Positions 1-6,627 of a DNA stretch of 19,070 nt are shown here, piece after piece (within the stretch, counting starts at the first letter, position 1; every line of letters begins with the position of its first letter). The stretch covers positions 438 to 19,507 of the forward strand of contig DPPB01000010.1 in NCBI GenBank assembly GCA_003539495.1, given 5' to 3'. Both the position numbers and the translations under genes were made by a program. This DNA comes from Oscillibacter sp. (GTDB taxonomy: Bacteria; Bacillota; Clostridia; Oscillospirales; Oscillospiraceae). The notes beneath the pieces were generated by a model. It saw only the letters and a list, made by a program, of their open reading frames with translations. It made no database searches and was not told the origin of the DNA.

Positions 1-1068
1 CCCGTGCAGGCGGGCTGCATCCCGCCCATGCTGGCAGGGAAGGATGTCATTGCCAAGGCCCCTACAGGCACCGGCAAGACCATGGCCTTCGGCCTGCCCA
101 TTATTGAGCGCATGGACCGGGAGAGCGAGGCGGTGCAGGCGCTGATCCTGGCACCCACCCGGGAGCTGGCCATGCAGATCACCCAGGAGCTGCGGGAGGT
201 GGCCGTGTACCACGAGGGGCTGCGGGTGGTGTGCCTATATGGCGGCGAGCCCATCGGCAAGCAGATCAATGCCCTCAAACGGAAGCCCCAGATCGTGGTG
301 GCCACCCCGGGCCGCCTGTCCGACCACATGAAGCGCCGTACCGTCACGGTAAAGGAGGTACAGACCGTGGTGCTGGACGAGGCAGACCGCATGCTGGACA
401 TGGGCTTCATCCACGACGTGACGCGGATCCTGGACAAGATCCCGAACCGCAAGAATTTGGGCATGTTCTCCGCTACCATTTCCCGGGAAGTTATGGACAT
501 CTCCTGGGTCTACCAGCGGGATCCTGAGGAGATTACTGTTCAGGCTACCAAGGAGAATAAGCCTGATATCCTGCAATATCGCATAGAGGTGCCTTCCGAC
601 CAAAAGGTGGACACCATCGCCCGCATTATCACTGGGGAAAAGCTGGAGCGGGTCATGTGCTTCTGCAACACCAAGGGCTCCACGGAGCGGCTGACCAAGT
701 TCCTGCAGATGCGTGGGCTGGATGCCCAGTGCATCCACGGGGACATCCCCCAGCGCAAGCGGGAGGCGGTGATGGCCCTGTTCCGGGAGGGGAAGCTCCG
801 CGTATTCGTTGCAACGGATGTGGCCGCCCGGGGCATCGACGTGGACGATGTGGACGCGGTGTTTAACTACGATGTCCCCGACGAAAACGAGTATTACATC
901 CACCGCATCGGCCGCACAGGCCGGGCTAAGCGCCACGGCGTGGCCTATACCCTGCTTTCGGATTTCCCAAGCCGTATGCGGCTGGACGATATAGCCCGCA
1001 ACACCCGCAGCCAGATCATCTCTGCTGCGGTGGATGAAAACGGCCATGTGGAGCCGGAAAAGAAATAA
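1..1068 (+). CDS. DEAD-box ATP-dependent RNA helicase (5' end outside the window)
   Basis: ATP-dependent RNA helicase that remodels RNA duplexes in the cytoplasm, in ribosome assembly or mRNA turnover. The reading frame is open from the first base, and its first residues (PVQAGCIPP) look like the end of a Q motif, so the start codon lies upstream and the GTG at base 4 is not the start. Visible motifs in order are the Walker A motif APTGTGKT (about codons 20-27), PTRELA, TPGR, DEAD (codons 126-129), SAT, ATDVAARGID and HRIGRTGRA. Both RecA-like lobes are therefore present. The protein stops about 25 residues after the helicase core, so it has no long RNA-binding tail of the kind seen in CsdA or DbpA. 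The next gene starts 31 bases downstream on the same strand and may be read through. The family is certain; the exact orthologue (RhlE or Csh type) is not. Confidence 0.95.
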   Translation, partial: PVQAGCIPPMLAGKDVIAKAPTGTGKTMAFGLPIIERMDRESEAVQALILAPTRELAMQITQELREVAVYHEGLRVVCLYGGEPIGKQINALKRKPQIVVATPGRLSDHMKRRTVTVKEVQTVVLDEADRMLDMGFIHDVTRILDKIPNRKNLGMFSATISREVMDISWVYQRDPEEITVQATKENKPDILQYRIEVPSDQKVDTIARIITGEKLERVMCFCNTKGSTERLTKFLQMRGLDAQCIHGDIPQRKREAVMALFREGKLRVFVATDVAARGIDVDDVDAVFNYDVPDENEYYIHRIGRTGRAKRHGVAYTLLSDFPSRMRLDDIARNTRSQIISAAVDENGHVEPEKK

Positions 1069-1099
1069 ATCCATTGGATGCAAAAGGAGCAAACGCATT

Positions 1100-2722
1100 A
1101 TGATGAAACTGAAACGACCTGTGGCGGCGCTGCTGGCAGCTGTGCTGCTGTTGGGGCTGCTGGCCGGCTGCCACCGGGAGAACGGCGTTTCCTTCCGGGT
1201 GGCTATGGGCAGCGTTCCGGCCACGCTGGACCCGGCCCTGGCCGCCACTGATGAGGAAAAGACCGTGGTCAGCCATCTGTTTGAAAATCTTATGAAGCTG
1301 CAATCCGACGGAAGCGGCGGTACCACGGCAGTCAACGGAGTGGCCCGCAGCTACCAGTGTGACACCACGGCTGAGGGGCAGGAGACCTACACCTTCAAGC
1401 TCCGCTCCAGTGCTGCCTGGTCCGACGGTACCAAGGTCACTGCCCAGGATTTCGTATACGCATGGAAACGGCTGGTGGATCCTCTTACCGGCTCAAAAAA
1501 CGCAAGAATCCTGGACATGGTAGCCGGTTACAGCGCTGCCCGGACGGGAGAGGATGCGCTGCAGGTTTCCGCACCGGATGACGAGACCTTTGTGGTGGTG
1601 CTTTCCGGGCGCTGTCCGTACTTCATCGACAGCGTCTGCACAGCGGCGGCGACTATGCCGGTACAGAGCGCCGCAGCGGCCCAGGAGAATTGGTCCATGT
1701 CGCCGGACACCCTGGTCACCAATGGCCCCTATACCGTTGCATCCTGGGAAAACGACACGATGCTGCTGCAGCAGACGGATGGCTATCACGATGCCCGCCG
1801 CCTGGGACCGATGAGCATCAGCTTCCGCTTTACAGCAGACGCGAAGACGGCCAACTCCCTTTTTGAGAAGGGGGACGCGGATTTCGTCCTGGGACTGACG
1901 GACGAGGCTGTAGCCAAGAAGATAGACAGCTGGATGCCGGATTACTATCCTGAGACCAGCGTGGTGCTGCTGAACCAGCTGTCCGACCTGACCAGCAATG
2001 AAAATGTCCGCCGGGCCATGGGGCTGGTCATTGACCGCAACGCCATTGCCGAGCTGCTGGGCTCCCGGACGCATCTGGCGGCAGAGGGACTGGTGACTTG
2101 GGGCATCCGCAGCACAACGGGCGGCCAGTTCCGTGATTTCGGCTCCGCTGTGGACAATGACAGCGAGAATTACGAGAAAAACTGTCAGACGGCCCAGGAG
2201 CTGATGAAGGAGGCAGGCTACACTGCCGCCAAGATGAAAAGCCTGACACCGGTAATTATGCTCTATGAGTCCGACGGCACTGCAGATTCCCTGGCGCTGC
2301 TGCTGCAGAAGACCTGGAAGGAGAAGCTGGGGCTGAGCGTGACGCTCAAGGGCGTTTCCAGCGAGGAGATCACCCAAGCGTTGGAGCGGGGCGAATATAC
2401 GCTGGCAGCGCTGCGTGTCACCAGTGACCGCAATGACGCCACGGGCTTTCTCAACCGTTGGCGCATGGGTGAGGAGGATAACTATGCCAATTTTACCTCC
2501 AGCGCCTATGATATGCTCCTGCGCGTGGCGGCAGTGTCTGCCAGCCAGGAGGCCCGGGATGCCTATCTGGAGGATGCGGAGCGCCTGCTGATAGAGAAGG
2601 GCAATGTGATTCCCATGTATTGCAGCACCCGCAGCTGGAGCCTGTCAGAGTCGTTTACCGGAGTGTTTGGCGACGGCCTGGGCCGGTACTTCTTCACCGG
2701 TGTGCATAAGGCGAGTAAGTAA
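1100..2722 (+). CDS. Oligopeptide-type ABC transporter substrate-binding lipoprotein (OppA-like, SBP_bac_5)
   Basis: Extracellular lipid-anchored binding protein that captures peptides or a similar solute for an ABC importer. An in-frame ATG lies at 1034, but 1100 is preferred: an AAAGGAGC ribosome-binding site lies 9 bases upstream, and translation from there gives a clean lipoprotein signal (MMKLKRP, a hydrophobic run, then the lipobox LAGC with lipidated Cys at residue 24). The mature part has family 5 features: VAMGSVPATLDPALA near the N-terminus, then LFENLMKL, a YTFKLRSSAAWSDG-type segment and DFVYAWKRLVDP. The 540-residue length is normal for OppA. No permease or ATPase gene is adjacent, so it is an orphan that must use a transporter encoded elsewhere, or one lost from this locus. 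The ligand cannot be told from sequence. Family confidence is high. Confidence 0.93.
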   Translation: MMKLKRPVAALLAAVLLLGLLAGCHRENGVSFRVAMGSVPATLDPALAATDEEKTVVSHLFENLMKLQSDGSGGTTAVNGVARSYQCDTTAEGQETYTFKLRSSAAWSDGTKVTAQDFVYAWKRLVDPLTGSKNARILDMVAGYSAARTGEDALQVSAPDDETFVVVLSGRCPYFIDSVCTAAATMPVQSAAAAQENWSMSPDTLVTNGPYTVASWENDTMLLQQTDGYHDARRLGPMSISFRFTADAKTANSLFEKGDADFVLGLTDEAVAKKIDSWMPDYYPETSVVLLNQLSDLTSNENVRRAMGLVIDRNAIAELLGSRTHLAAEGLVTWGIRSTTGGQFRDFGSAVDNDSENYEKNCQTAQELMKEAGYTAAKMKSLTPVIMLYESDGTADSLALLLQKTWKEKLGLSVTLKGVSSEEITQALERGEYTLAALRVTSDRNDATGFLNRWRMGEEDNYANFTSSAYDMLLRVAAVSASQEARDAYLEDAERLLIEKGNVIPMYCSTRSWSLSESFTGVFGDGLGRYFFTGVHKASK

Positions 2723-2740
2723 GAGTATAATGGGGAGCAG

Positions 2741-2769
2741 CGGCACGAAAGCCCTCTGCCGGTTTTAAT
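2741..2769 (+). terminator. Weak terminator-like hairpin after the binding-protein gene
   Basis: CGGCA (2741-2745) can pair with TGCCG (2757-2761), and GTTTTAATT follows. The stem is only 5 bp, so this is a weak candidate. It sits 19 bases after the stop codon, where a terminator would be expected. Confidence 0.4.
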
Positions 2770-2784
2770 TATACTTCTATGAAC

Positions 2785-2822
2785 GCGGGGGCGAAAGGCT
2801 CTGTTCGGCCTTTCGTCCCCGC
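2785..2822. terminator. Strong GC-rich hairpin in the intergenic gap
   Basis: A 15-bp stem with one G-T wobble: 2785-2799 pairs with 2808-2822 around an 8-base loop. No good T-run follows on the plus strand (only GCTCATTTG). It could be a backup terminator for the binding-protein gene or a generic structured element. It lies immediately before the flavodoxin remnant. Confidence 0.5.
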
Positions 2823-2865
2823 GCTCATTTGTAGGAGAGGGTATTCCTTCTGACCGGTTTTCCGG

Positions 2866-3120
2866 CCTTCACTCTCTGAAATTGCCGTAAGGCGGGACAA
2901 CATGAAGGACTACGACACGATTTTTGAGGGCTATCCGATCCGGTGGTATGTCGCGCCGACGATCATCCCGTTTGCGACCACTGGCGGAAGCGGCATCGGC
3001 AAGGCAAACGAGCGCCTTGCACTGAGCTGCAAAGGCGCAAAGCTGATGAACGGCAGGGCCTTCAAGGGCAGCGCCGGGCATCAGGAGTTTGCGGCGTGGA
3101 TTGATGGACTTGGACTATGA
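2866..3120 (+). pseudogene. Flavodoxin remnant: N-terminus missing and internal deletion
   Basis: An intact flavodoxin is a small FMN electron carrier. The readable frame runs from just after an in-frame TGA at 2851 and encodes PSLSEIAVRRDNMKDYDTI, then FEGYPIRWYVAP, TIIPFATTGGSGIGK, a GAKLMNGRAF segment and AAWIDGLGL before TGA. These blocks match the C-terminal half of clostridial flavodoxins (DYDTIFxGYPIWW, then IIPFCTxGGSGIG, then the C-terminal helix). The N-terminal FMN phosphate loop is absent, and about 17 residues usually found between the YPIWW block and IIPF are missing in frame. The ATG at 2902 has no convincing ribosome-binding site and falls inside the conserved fold. A functional flavodoxin is therefore unlikely. 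A small surviving ORF of 72 residues cannot be excluded as expressed. Confidence 0.8.
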
Positions 3121-3158
3121 GAAGCGTATAAATCGGAATTTTTTGTGGAGGTGTTTAT

Positions 3159-3380
3159 ATGATATTCCTAAAGGTATTGGCTGTAGTTCTGGGATTGGCC
3201 TTCCTTCTGTTTGGATACTTCATTTACTTTAAAAAGAAATACAATCTTATCAACGGTTTTGAGGCGGACTTCAAAGCCGGTCGGAAGAAAGAAGAATACG
3301 CAAAGAAAGTGGGAATGATAGAGTTTGTTGTTGGTATAGTTCTGCTTATCACAGGGGTTGCACTTATTCTGTTTGCCTAA
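3159..3380 (+). CDS. Small DUF3784-type membrane protein
   Basis: A 73-residue protein with two transmembrane segments: residues about 3-24 (FLKVLAVVLGLAFLLFGYF) and about 52-72 (an IEFVVGIVLLITGVALILF region). They are separated by a charged loop, KKKYNLINGFEADFKAGRK. A YNLINGFE-type motif followed by a GRKKEEYAKKVG-type segment is characteristic of the uncharacterised DUF3784 family of Firmicutes, whose role is unknown. A TGGAGGTG ribosome-binding site lies 5 bases before the ATG. It sits between a flavodoxin remnant and another small membrane protein, in a patch richer in A and T than the flanking housekeeping genes. This suggests an accessory insertion. Confidence 0.8.
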   Translation: MIFLKVLAVVLGLAFLLFGYFIYFKKKYNLINGFEADFKAGRKKEEYAKKVGMIEFVVGIVLLITGVALILFA

Positions 3381-3416
3381 TAAATTCCAGTTTAACGAAC
3401 AGGAGATGATGATTGC

Positions 3417-3626
3417 ATGAGAATCCTACATGAACTTTCGTGGCTATGGGAAACGCTGGGCATTGCACTTGTGGCTGCGGCTGCTTGCATGGCTTGCGCC
3501 GCGCTGATCTGCAAAGCAGCGAAGAAGAAACTCAGCAAAAAGGTGTTGGTTGTCATAGGGACTGCTGCATTTGTGGGCGCGATTCTGGCGGTCATTCTGA
3601 TCGCCCGGACGCCGATGCCCCTTTGA
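3417..3626 (+). CDS. Small two-helix membrane protein, unrecognised
   Basis: A 69-residue hydrophobic protein. Two predicted transmembrane helices (around residues 13-34 and 43-64) are separated by a short basic loop, KAAKKKLSKK, which predicts that the loop is cytoplasmic. An AGGAG ribosome-binding site lies about 10 bases before the ATG, and the gene starts 36 bases after the DUF3784 gene, so the two are probably cotranscribed. I recognise no family. Overlapping ORFs in other frames here are shadows of this gene. Confidence 0.6.
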   Translation: MRILHELSWLWETLGIALVAAAACMACAALICKAAKKKLSKKVLVVIGTAAFVGAILAVILIARTPMPL

Positions 3627-3643
3627 TAGGATGGGGGATTAAA

Positions 3644-3685
3644 TAACACACCCCGCAGAGGTTTTAACCTCTGCGGGGTGTGTTA
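3644..3685. terminator. Perfect 20-bp inverted repeat between convergent genes
   Basis: 3644-3663 is the exact reverse complement of 3666-3685, with two T's between. The stem contains CACACCCCGCAGAGG. On the minus strand the hairpin is followed by TTATTTAATC, which is moderately T-rich; on the plus strand it is followed by TTACTCTC. It lies between a plus-strand gene ending at 3626 and guaA ending at 3757 on the minus strand, so it is best read as a bidirectional terminator. Confidence 0.75.
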
Positions 3686-3722
3686 CTCTCAATCAGTTGG
3701 TTTTTGGAAATGTGCTTATGCG

Positions 3723-3746
3723 AGCCTGCCCTTTACGGGCTTTTTT
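3723..3746 (+). terminator. Second plus-strand terminator ahead of convergent guaA
   Basis: GCCC (3728-3731) and GGGC (3737-3740) form a short stem around TTTAC and are followed directly by six T's (3741-3746). AGCC/GGCT pairing is an alternative. This would stop plus-strand transcription just before it runs into guaA. Confidence 0.55.
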
Positions 3747-3756
3747 GTGGCGTTGG

Positions 3757-5289
3757 TTATTCAAATTCCACCGTCGCCGGGGGCTTGGAGGTCACATCGT
3801 ACAGCACGCGGTTGATGTGGGGTACCTCACCTACGATGCGGCCGCTGACCTTATCCAGCAGCTCATAGGGCAGACGGGACCAGGTGGCGGTCATAAAGTC
3901 CTGGGTCTGCACCGAGCGCAGGGCAATGGCATAGTCGTAGGTCCGCTCGTCACCCATAATACCCACGGAGCGCATATTGGTTAGGGCGGCAAAATACTGG
4001 TTGGCAGTGCGGTCCAAACCCGCCAGGGCCATCTCCTCCCGGAAAATGGCATCGGCCTTGCGGAGGATATCCAGCTTTTCCCGGGTGATTTCCCCGATGA
4101 TGCGGATGGCCAAGCCCGGGCCGGGGAAGGGCTGACGCCACACCAGGCTCTCCGGCAAGCCCAGGGCAATGCCCAGCTGGCGTACCTCATCCTTAAAGAG
4201 CCGGCGCAGGGGCTCGATAATCTCCTCAAAGTCCACGCAATCCGGCAGACCGCCTACGTTGTGGTGACTCTTGACAACGGTGCTCTCACCGCCCAAGCCA
4301 CTCTCCACCACATCGGGATAAATGGTTCCCTGGGCCAGGAAATCCACCTTGCCGATCTTCTTGGCCTCAGCCTCAAAGACTCGAATAAACTCCTCACCGA
4401 TGATCTTGCGCTTGCGCTCAGGCTCCGTGACCCCGGCCAGCTTGTTAAGGAACAGGTCCTGGGCATTGACCCGGCGGACATCCACATGGAATTCGCCCTT
4501 CATCACCCGCTCGACCTCGTCCCCCTCGTTCAGGCGCAGCAGACCGTGGTCCACAAAGATGCAGGTGAGCCGGTCGCCCACGGCCTTTTGCAGCAGGGCG
4601 GCAGCCACGGCGCTGTCTACGCCGCCGGAGAGGGCCAGCAGCACACGCTTGTCACCGATCTTTTCCCGGCACTCCCGGAGGGCGGTCTCCACATAGGACT
4701 CCATAGTCCACTCACGGCTGAAGCCGCAGATACCGTAGAGAAAATTCTCCAGGATTTTGGTGCCGTACTCCGTGTGTACCACCTCCGGGTGGAACTGCAC
4801 GCCGTAGAGCTTCTTTTCCGGGCACTCCACCGCCGCATGGCGGCAGCCGGCACTCTGGGCAATGGCAGTGAAGCCGGGGGCGGCAGATTCCACCTCCACT
4901 CCGTGGCTCATCCAGTAAACAGCCTTTTCCGGCACCCCGGTAAAGAGGGGGGAGGAGGTGCTGACGGTCAGCTCGGTCTTGCCGTATTCCCGGGTAATGG
5001 CCTTGCGGCACTGGCCGCCTAAAAGGTGCATCATCAGCTGCATGCCGTAGCAGATGCCCAACACCGGGATGCCCAGGGAGAACAGGGCCGGATCCACCGT
5101 AGGTGCGCCTTCTTCAAACACCGTGGCCGGGCCGCCGGTGAAGATCAGCGCATCCGGCCGGAAGGAGCGCACCTCATCCATGGAGATGCGAAAGGACTTC
5201 AGCTCGCAGTAAACGCCGCACTCGCGCACCCGGCGGGCCACCAGCAGATTATACTGCCCGCCAAAATCCAGAATCAGAACCTTCTTCAT
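3757..5289 (-). CDS. guaA: GMP synthase (glutamine-hydrolysing)
   Basis: Converts XMP to GMP using ATP and glutamine-derived ammonia in the cytoplasm. The 510-residue length is normal. The N-terminal class I glutamine amidotransferase domain carries ILDFGGQY, TGGP, the nucleophile Cys80 in GICYGMQ, and His167/Glu169 in VQFHPE. The ATP pyrophosphatase domain follows with the P-loop SGGVDS (residues 221-226) and FVDHGLLR. The C-terminal dimerisation domain has RQPFPGPGLAIRIIGE and ends with a TSKPPATVEFE-type tail. The start ATG overlaps the stop of xpt by four bases (ATGA), and a CCTCCCT complement at 5297-5303 supplies the ribosome-binding site. The two genes should therefore be translationally coupled. 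I see no broken motif. Confidence 0.98.
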   Translation of the reverse strand: MKKVLILDFGGQYNLLVARRVRECGVYCELKSFRISMDEVRSFRPDALIFTGGPATVFEEGAPTVDPALFSLGIPVLGICYGMQLMMHLLGGQCRKAITREYGKTELTVSTSSPLFTGVPEKAVYWMSHGVEVESAAPGFTAIAQSAGCRHAAVECPEKKLYGVQFHPEVVHTEYGTKILENFLYGICGFSREWTMESYVETALRECREKIGDKRVLLALSGGVDSAVAAALLQKAVGDRLTCIFVDHGLLRLNEGDEVERVMKGEFHVDVRRVNAQDLFLNKLAGVTEPERKRKIIGEEFIRVFEAEAKKIGKVDFLAQGTIYPDVVESGLGGESTVVKSHHNVGGLPDCVDFEEIIEPLRRLFKDEVRQLGIALGLPESLVWRQPFPGPGLAIRIIGEITREKLDILRKADAIFREEMALAGLDRTANQYFAALTNMRSVGIMGDERTYDYAIALRSVQTQDFMTATWSRLPYELLDKVSGRIVGEVPHINRVLYDVTSKPPATVEFE

Positions 5290-5867
5290 TGGGGATCCTC
5301 CCTGAACTCGAAGCAGCCGGGCTCGGCCTTGTCGATGATAGCCAGGGAGTGGATGTTGTAGCCCTTTTCCCGCAGATCGTCGCCGCCGTGCTGAAAGCCC
5401 TTTTCCACGGCGATGCCGATGCCCTTGAGCTGGGCGCCGGCCTTTTCAACGATGTCAATGAGACCGTGTACGGCGCAGCCCTTGGCCATAAAGTCATCGA
5501 TGATGAGCACCTTGTCCTCGGGCTTGAGCCAATCCTGAGCCACCAGCAGGGTCACCTTCTTTTTGTAGGTATAGGAGAAAATCTCGCTCTGATATAGGCC
5601 GCCCTCAATGTTGTCGCTCTTGGCTTTCTTGGCAAAGATCATAGGCACACCGTACTTCTGGGCGCAGATAGTGGCCAGGGCGATGCCGCTGGCCTCCGCC
5701 GTCAGTACCACAGTAATATCTTTGATGTCAAAGATTTTGGCGAACTCATCGGCAATCTGGCTCAAAAGTGCCGTGTCTACCCGGTGATTCAAAAATCCAT
5801 CCACCTTCACAATATTGCCGGGCAGCACACGGCCTTCCCGGCGGATTCGATCCTGCAGCAGCTTCAT
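5286..5867 (-). CDS. xpt: Xanthine phosphoribosyltransferase
   Basis: Joins xanthine to PRPP to make XMP, which the downstream guaA product turns into GMP. The pair forms a purine salvage operon. The open frame extends upstream to 5999, but the start at 5867 is chosen because it has an AGGAGG ribosome-binding site (5876-5881) and begins with MKLLQDRIRREG, as in known Xpt proteins. That gives 193 residues, the usual size. Family features are EASGIALATICAQKYGVP (the conserved active-site region) and the PRPP-binding signature VLIIDDFMAKGCA. The stop overlaps the guaA start. In Bacillus subtilis xpt is controlled by a guanine riboswitch; no such motif is visible upstream here, although the leader is structured. 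Confidence 0.96.
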   Translation of the reverse strand: MKLLQDRIRREGRVLPGNIVKVDGFLNHRVDTALLSQIADEFAKIFDIKDITVVLTAEASGIALATICAQKYGVPMIFAKKAKSDNIEGGLYQSEIFSYTYKKKVTLLVAQDWLKPEDKVLIIDDFMAKGCAVHGLIDIVEKAGAQLKGIGIAVEKGFQHGGDDLREKGYNIHSLAIIDKAEPGCFEFREDPQ

Positions 5868-6262
5868 CCTTGCTATCCTCCTAATTAAATTAAAATAAAG
5901 ATATTGTTCCCTATTGTGCCGAAAAATACGGAAAAAAGCAAGAGAAAAAGGTGCTGAAATTTCCGCCGTTCCCCACGAATTTATAGACTCTTTACACAAC
6001 CGCTCCGCCTGGGCTTATCCCAGGAATAAGCCGGTATGATAAAACCGGAAAAACAAGCCTGCCTACCCGCACCACGGGGCTTTTCGCGGGGGTGAATAGC
6101 TCCTGTATACCTACCCGAGCTATCCTGCAGCCAGCAGCCCGCTATGCACCGTATTTTGCTCTGCGTCATTGCGCAGCCGGCGTTCAAACCGGCTGCGGCA
6201 ATCCGAGACTCCCGTCCTTGCCGCTCTGTTTCCGTTATTGATTTTCCCCCAAAAACAAACTC
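5868..6262 (-). other. Long structured upstream region of the xpt-guaA operon
   Basis: About 395 bases with no supported gene; overlapping ORFs have no ribosome-binding site or recognisable product. Read on the minus strand it holds several hairpins: GCAGCCGG/CCGGCTGC (6173-6180 with 6189-6196, extendable by ATTGC/GCAAT with one bulge), ATAGCTC/GAGCTAT, and CCTGGG/CCCAGG (6008-6013 with 6019-6024). The last competes with GGCTTAT/ATAAGCC (6012-6018 with 6026-6032). Around 6050-6084 an AAGCC...GGCTT stem is followed on the minus strand by GTTTTT, like an attenuator or the end of a small RNA. The conserved core of the purine riboswitch was not found. It may be a riboswitch-like leader, a separate small RNA, or both. 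The xpt promoter could not be placed with confidence. Confidence 0.4.
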
Positions 6263-6291
6263 TTGACAAATCCCCAAAATGATTCTAAAAT
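6263..6291 (+). promoter_or_regulatory. Sigma-A-type promoter for the leuS transcript
   Basis: TTGACA (6263-6268), a 17-base spacer, and TAAAAT (6286-6291). Transcription should begin near 6298, giving a leader of about 330 bases before leuS, which is the right length for a T-box. Confidence 0.85.
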
Positions 6292-6297
6292 GTCTGT

Positions 6298-6590
6298 AAG
6301 TTTTGCAATATCCTGCAAAAGACAGCGATGGGGAAAAGGCAGGGATAGTTCCACCCAAAGAGAGTCGGCGGCCGGTGCGAGCCGATGGGGGAGCCTTGCC
6401 GCACTGGCCCCGGAGTTGCCTGCCTGAGTCCCTGGGGGAGGTAGGGCAGGACGGGCCCTCCCGTTACAGAGGATGCTCCTTGCAGAGGGAGCTGCTGAGG
6501 GCGGCGGAGCGATCCGCAGCCGAATCAGGGTGGTATAGCGTTTTCTCACGCCCCTGACCGATTTGTGCGGTCCGGGGCGTTTTGTTTTAT
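6298..6590 (+). promoter_or_regulatory. T-box leader controlling leuS
   Basis: Senses uncharged leucyl-tRNA and lets transcription continue into leuS when the tRNA is not aminoacylated. Stem I shows the AGAGAG element (6359-6364) and the distal TCGGC...GCCGA arm enclosing GGTGCGA. The T-box sequence AGGGTGGTATAGCG lies at 6527-6540. Its TGGT can pair with the ACCA end expected of tRNA-Leu. The antiterminator pairs TCAGGG (6525-6530) with CCCTGA (6552-6557) and GCG with CGC, leaving a 7-base bulge. It is mutually exclusive with the terminator at 6549-6579. A Leu specifier codon could not be placed with certainty; CTG at 6424-6426 is one candidate. Confidence 0.92.
6549..6590 (+). terminator. 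T-box intrinsic terminator
   Basis: CGCCCC (6549-6554) pairs with GGGGCG (6574-6579). After one mismatch, GACCG pairs with CGGTC around a 7-base loop. TTTTGTTTTATT follows. The left arm is shared with the antiterminator, as expected for a T-box switch. Confidence 0.9.
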
Positions 6591-6627
6591 TATGTGCAAA
6601 AAGATATTCAGATAAAGGAGAAACAGT

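Noticed and set aside
235..1335. 366-residue minus-strand open frame opposite the helicase and binding-protein genes
   Set aside because: It covers conserved motifs of two certain plus-strand genes and resembles no family.
4261..5022. 253-residue plus-strand frame within guaA
   Set aside because: Antisense to the amidotransferase and ATPase domains of guaA, with no recognisable product.
6173..6196. tRNA-like T-arm (CGTTCAAA loop in a GC stem)
   Set aside because: The remaining tRNA arms and an acceptor stem cannot be built around it; it is a simple hairpin.
5868..6262. Guanine riboswitch upstream of xpt
   Set aside because: I searched by eye for the conserved junction and loop motifs on the minus strand and did not find them.
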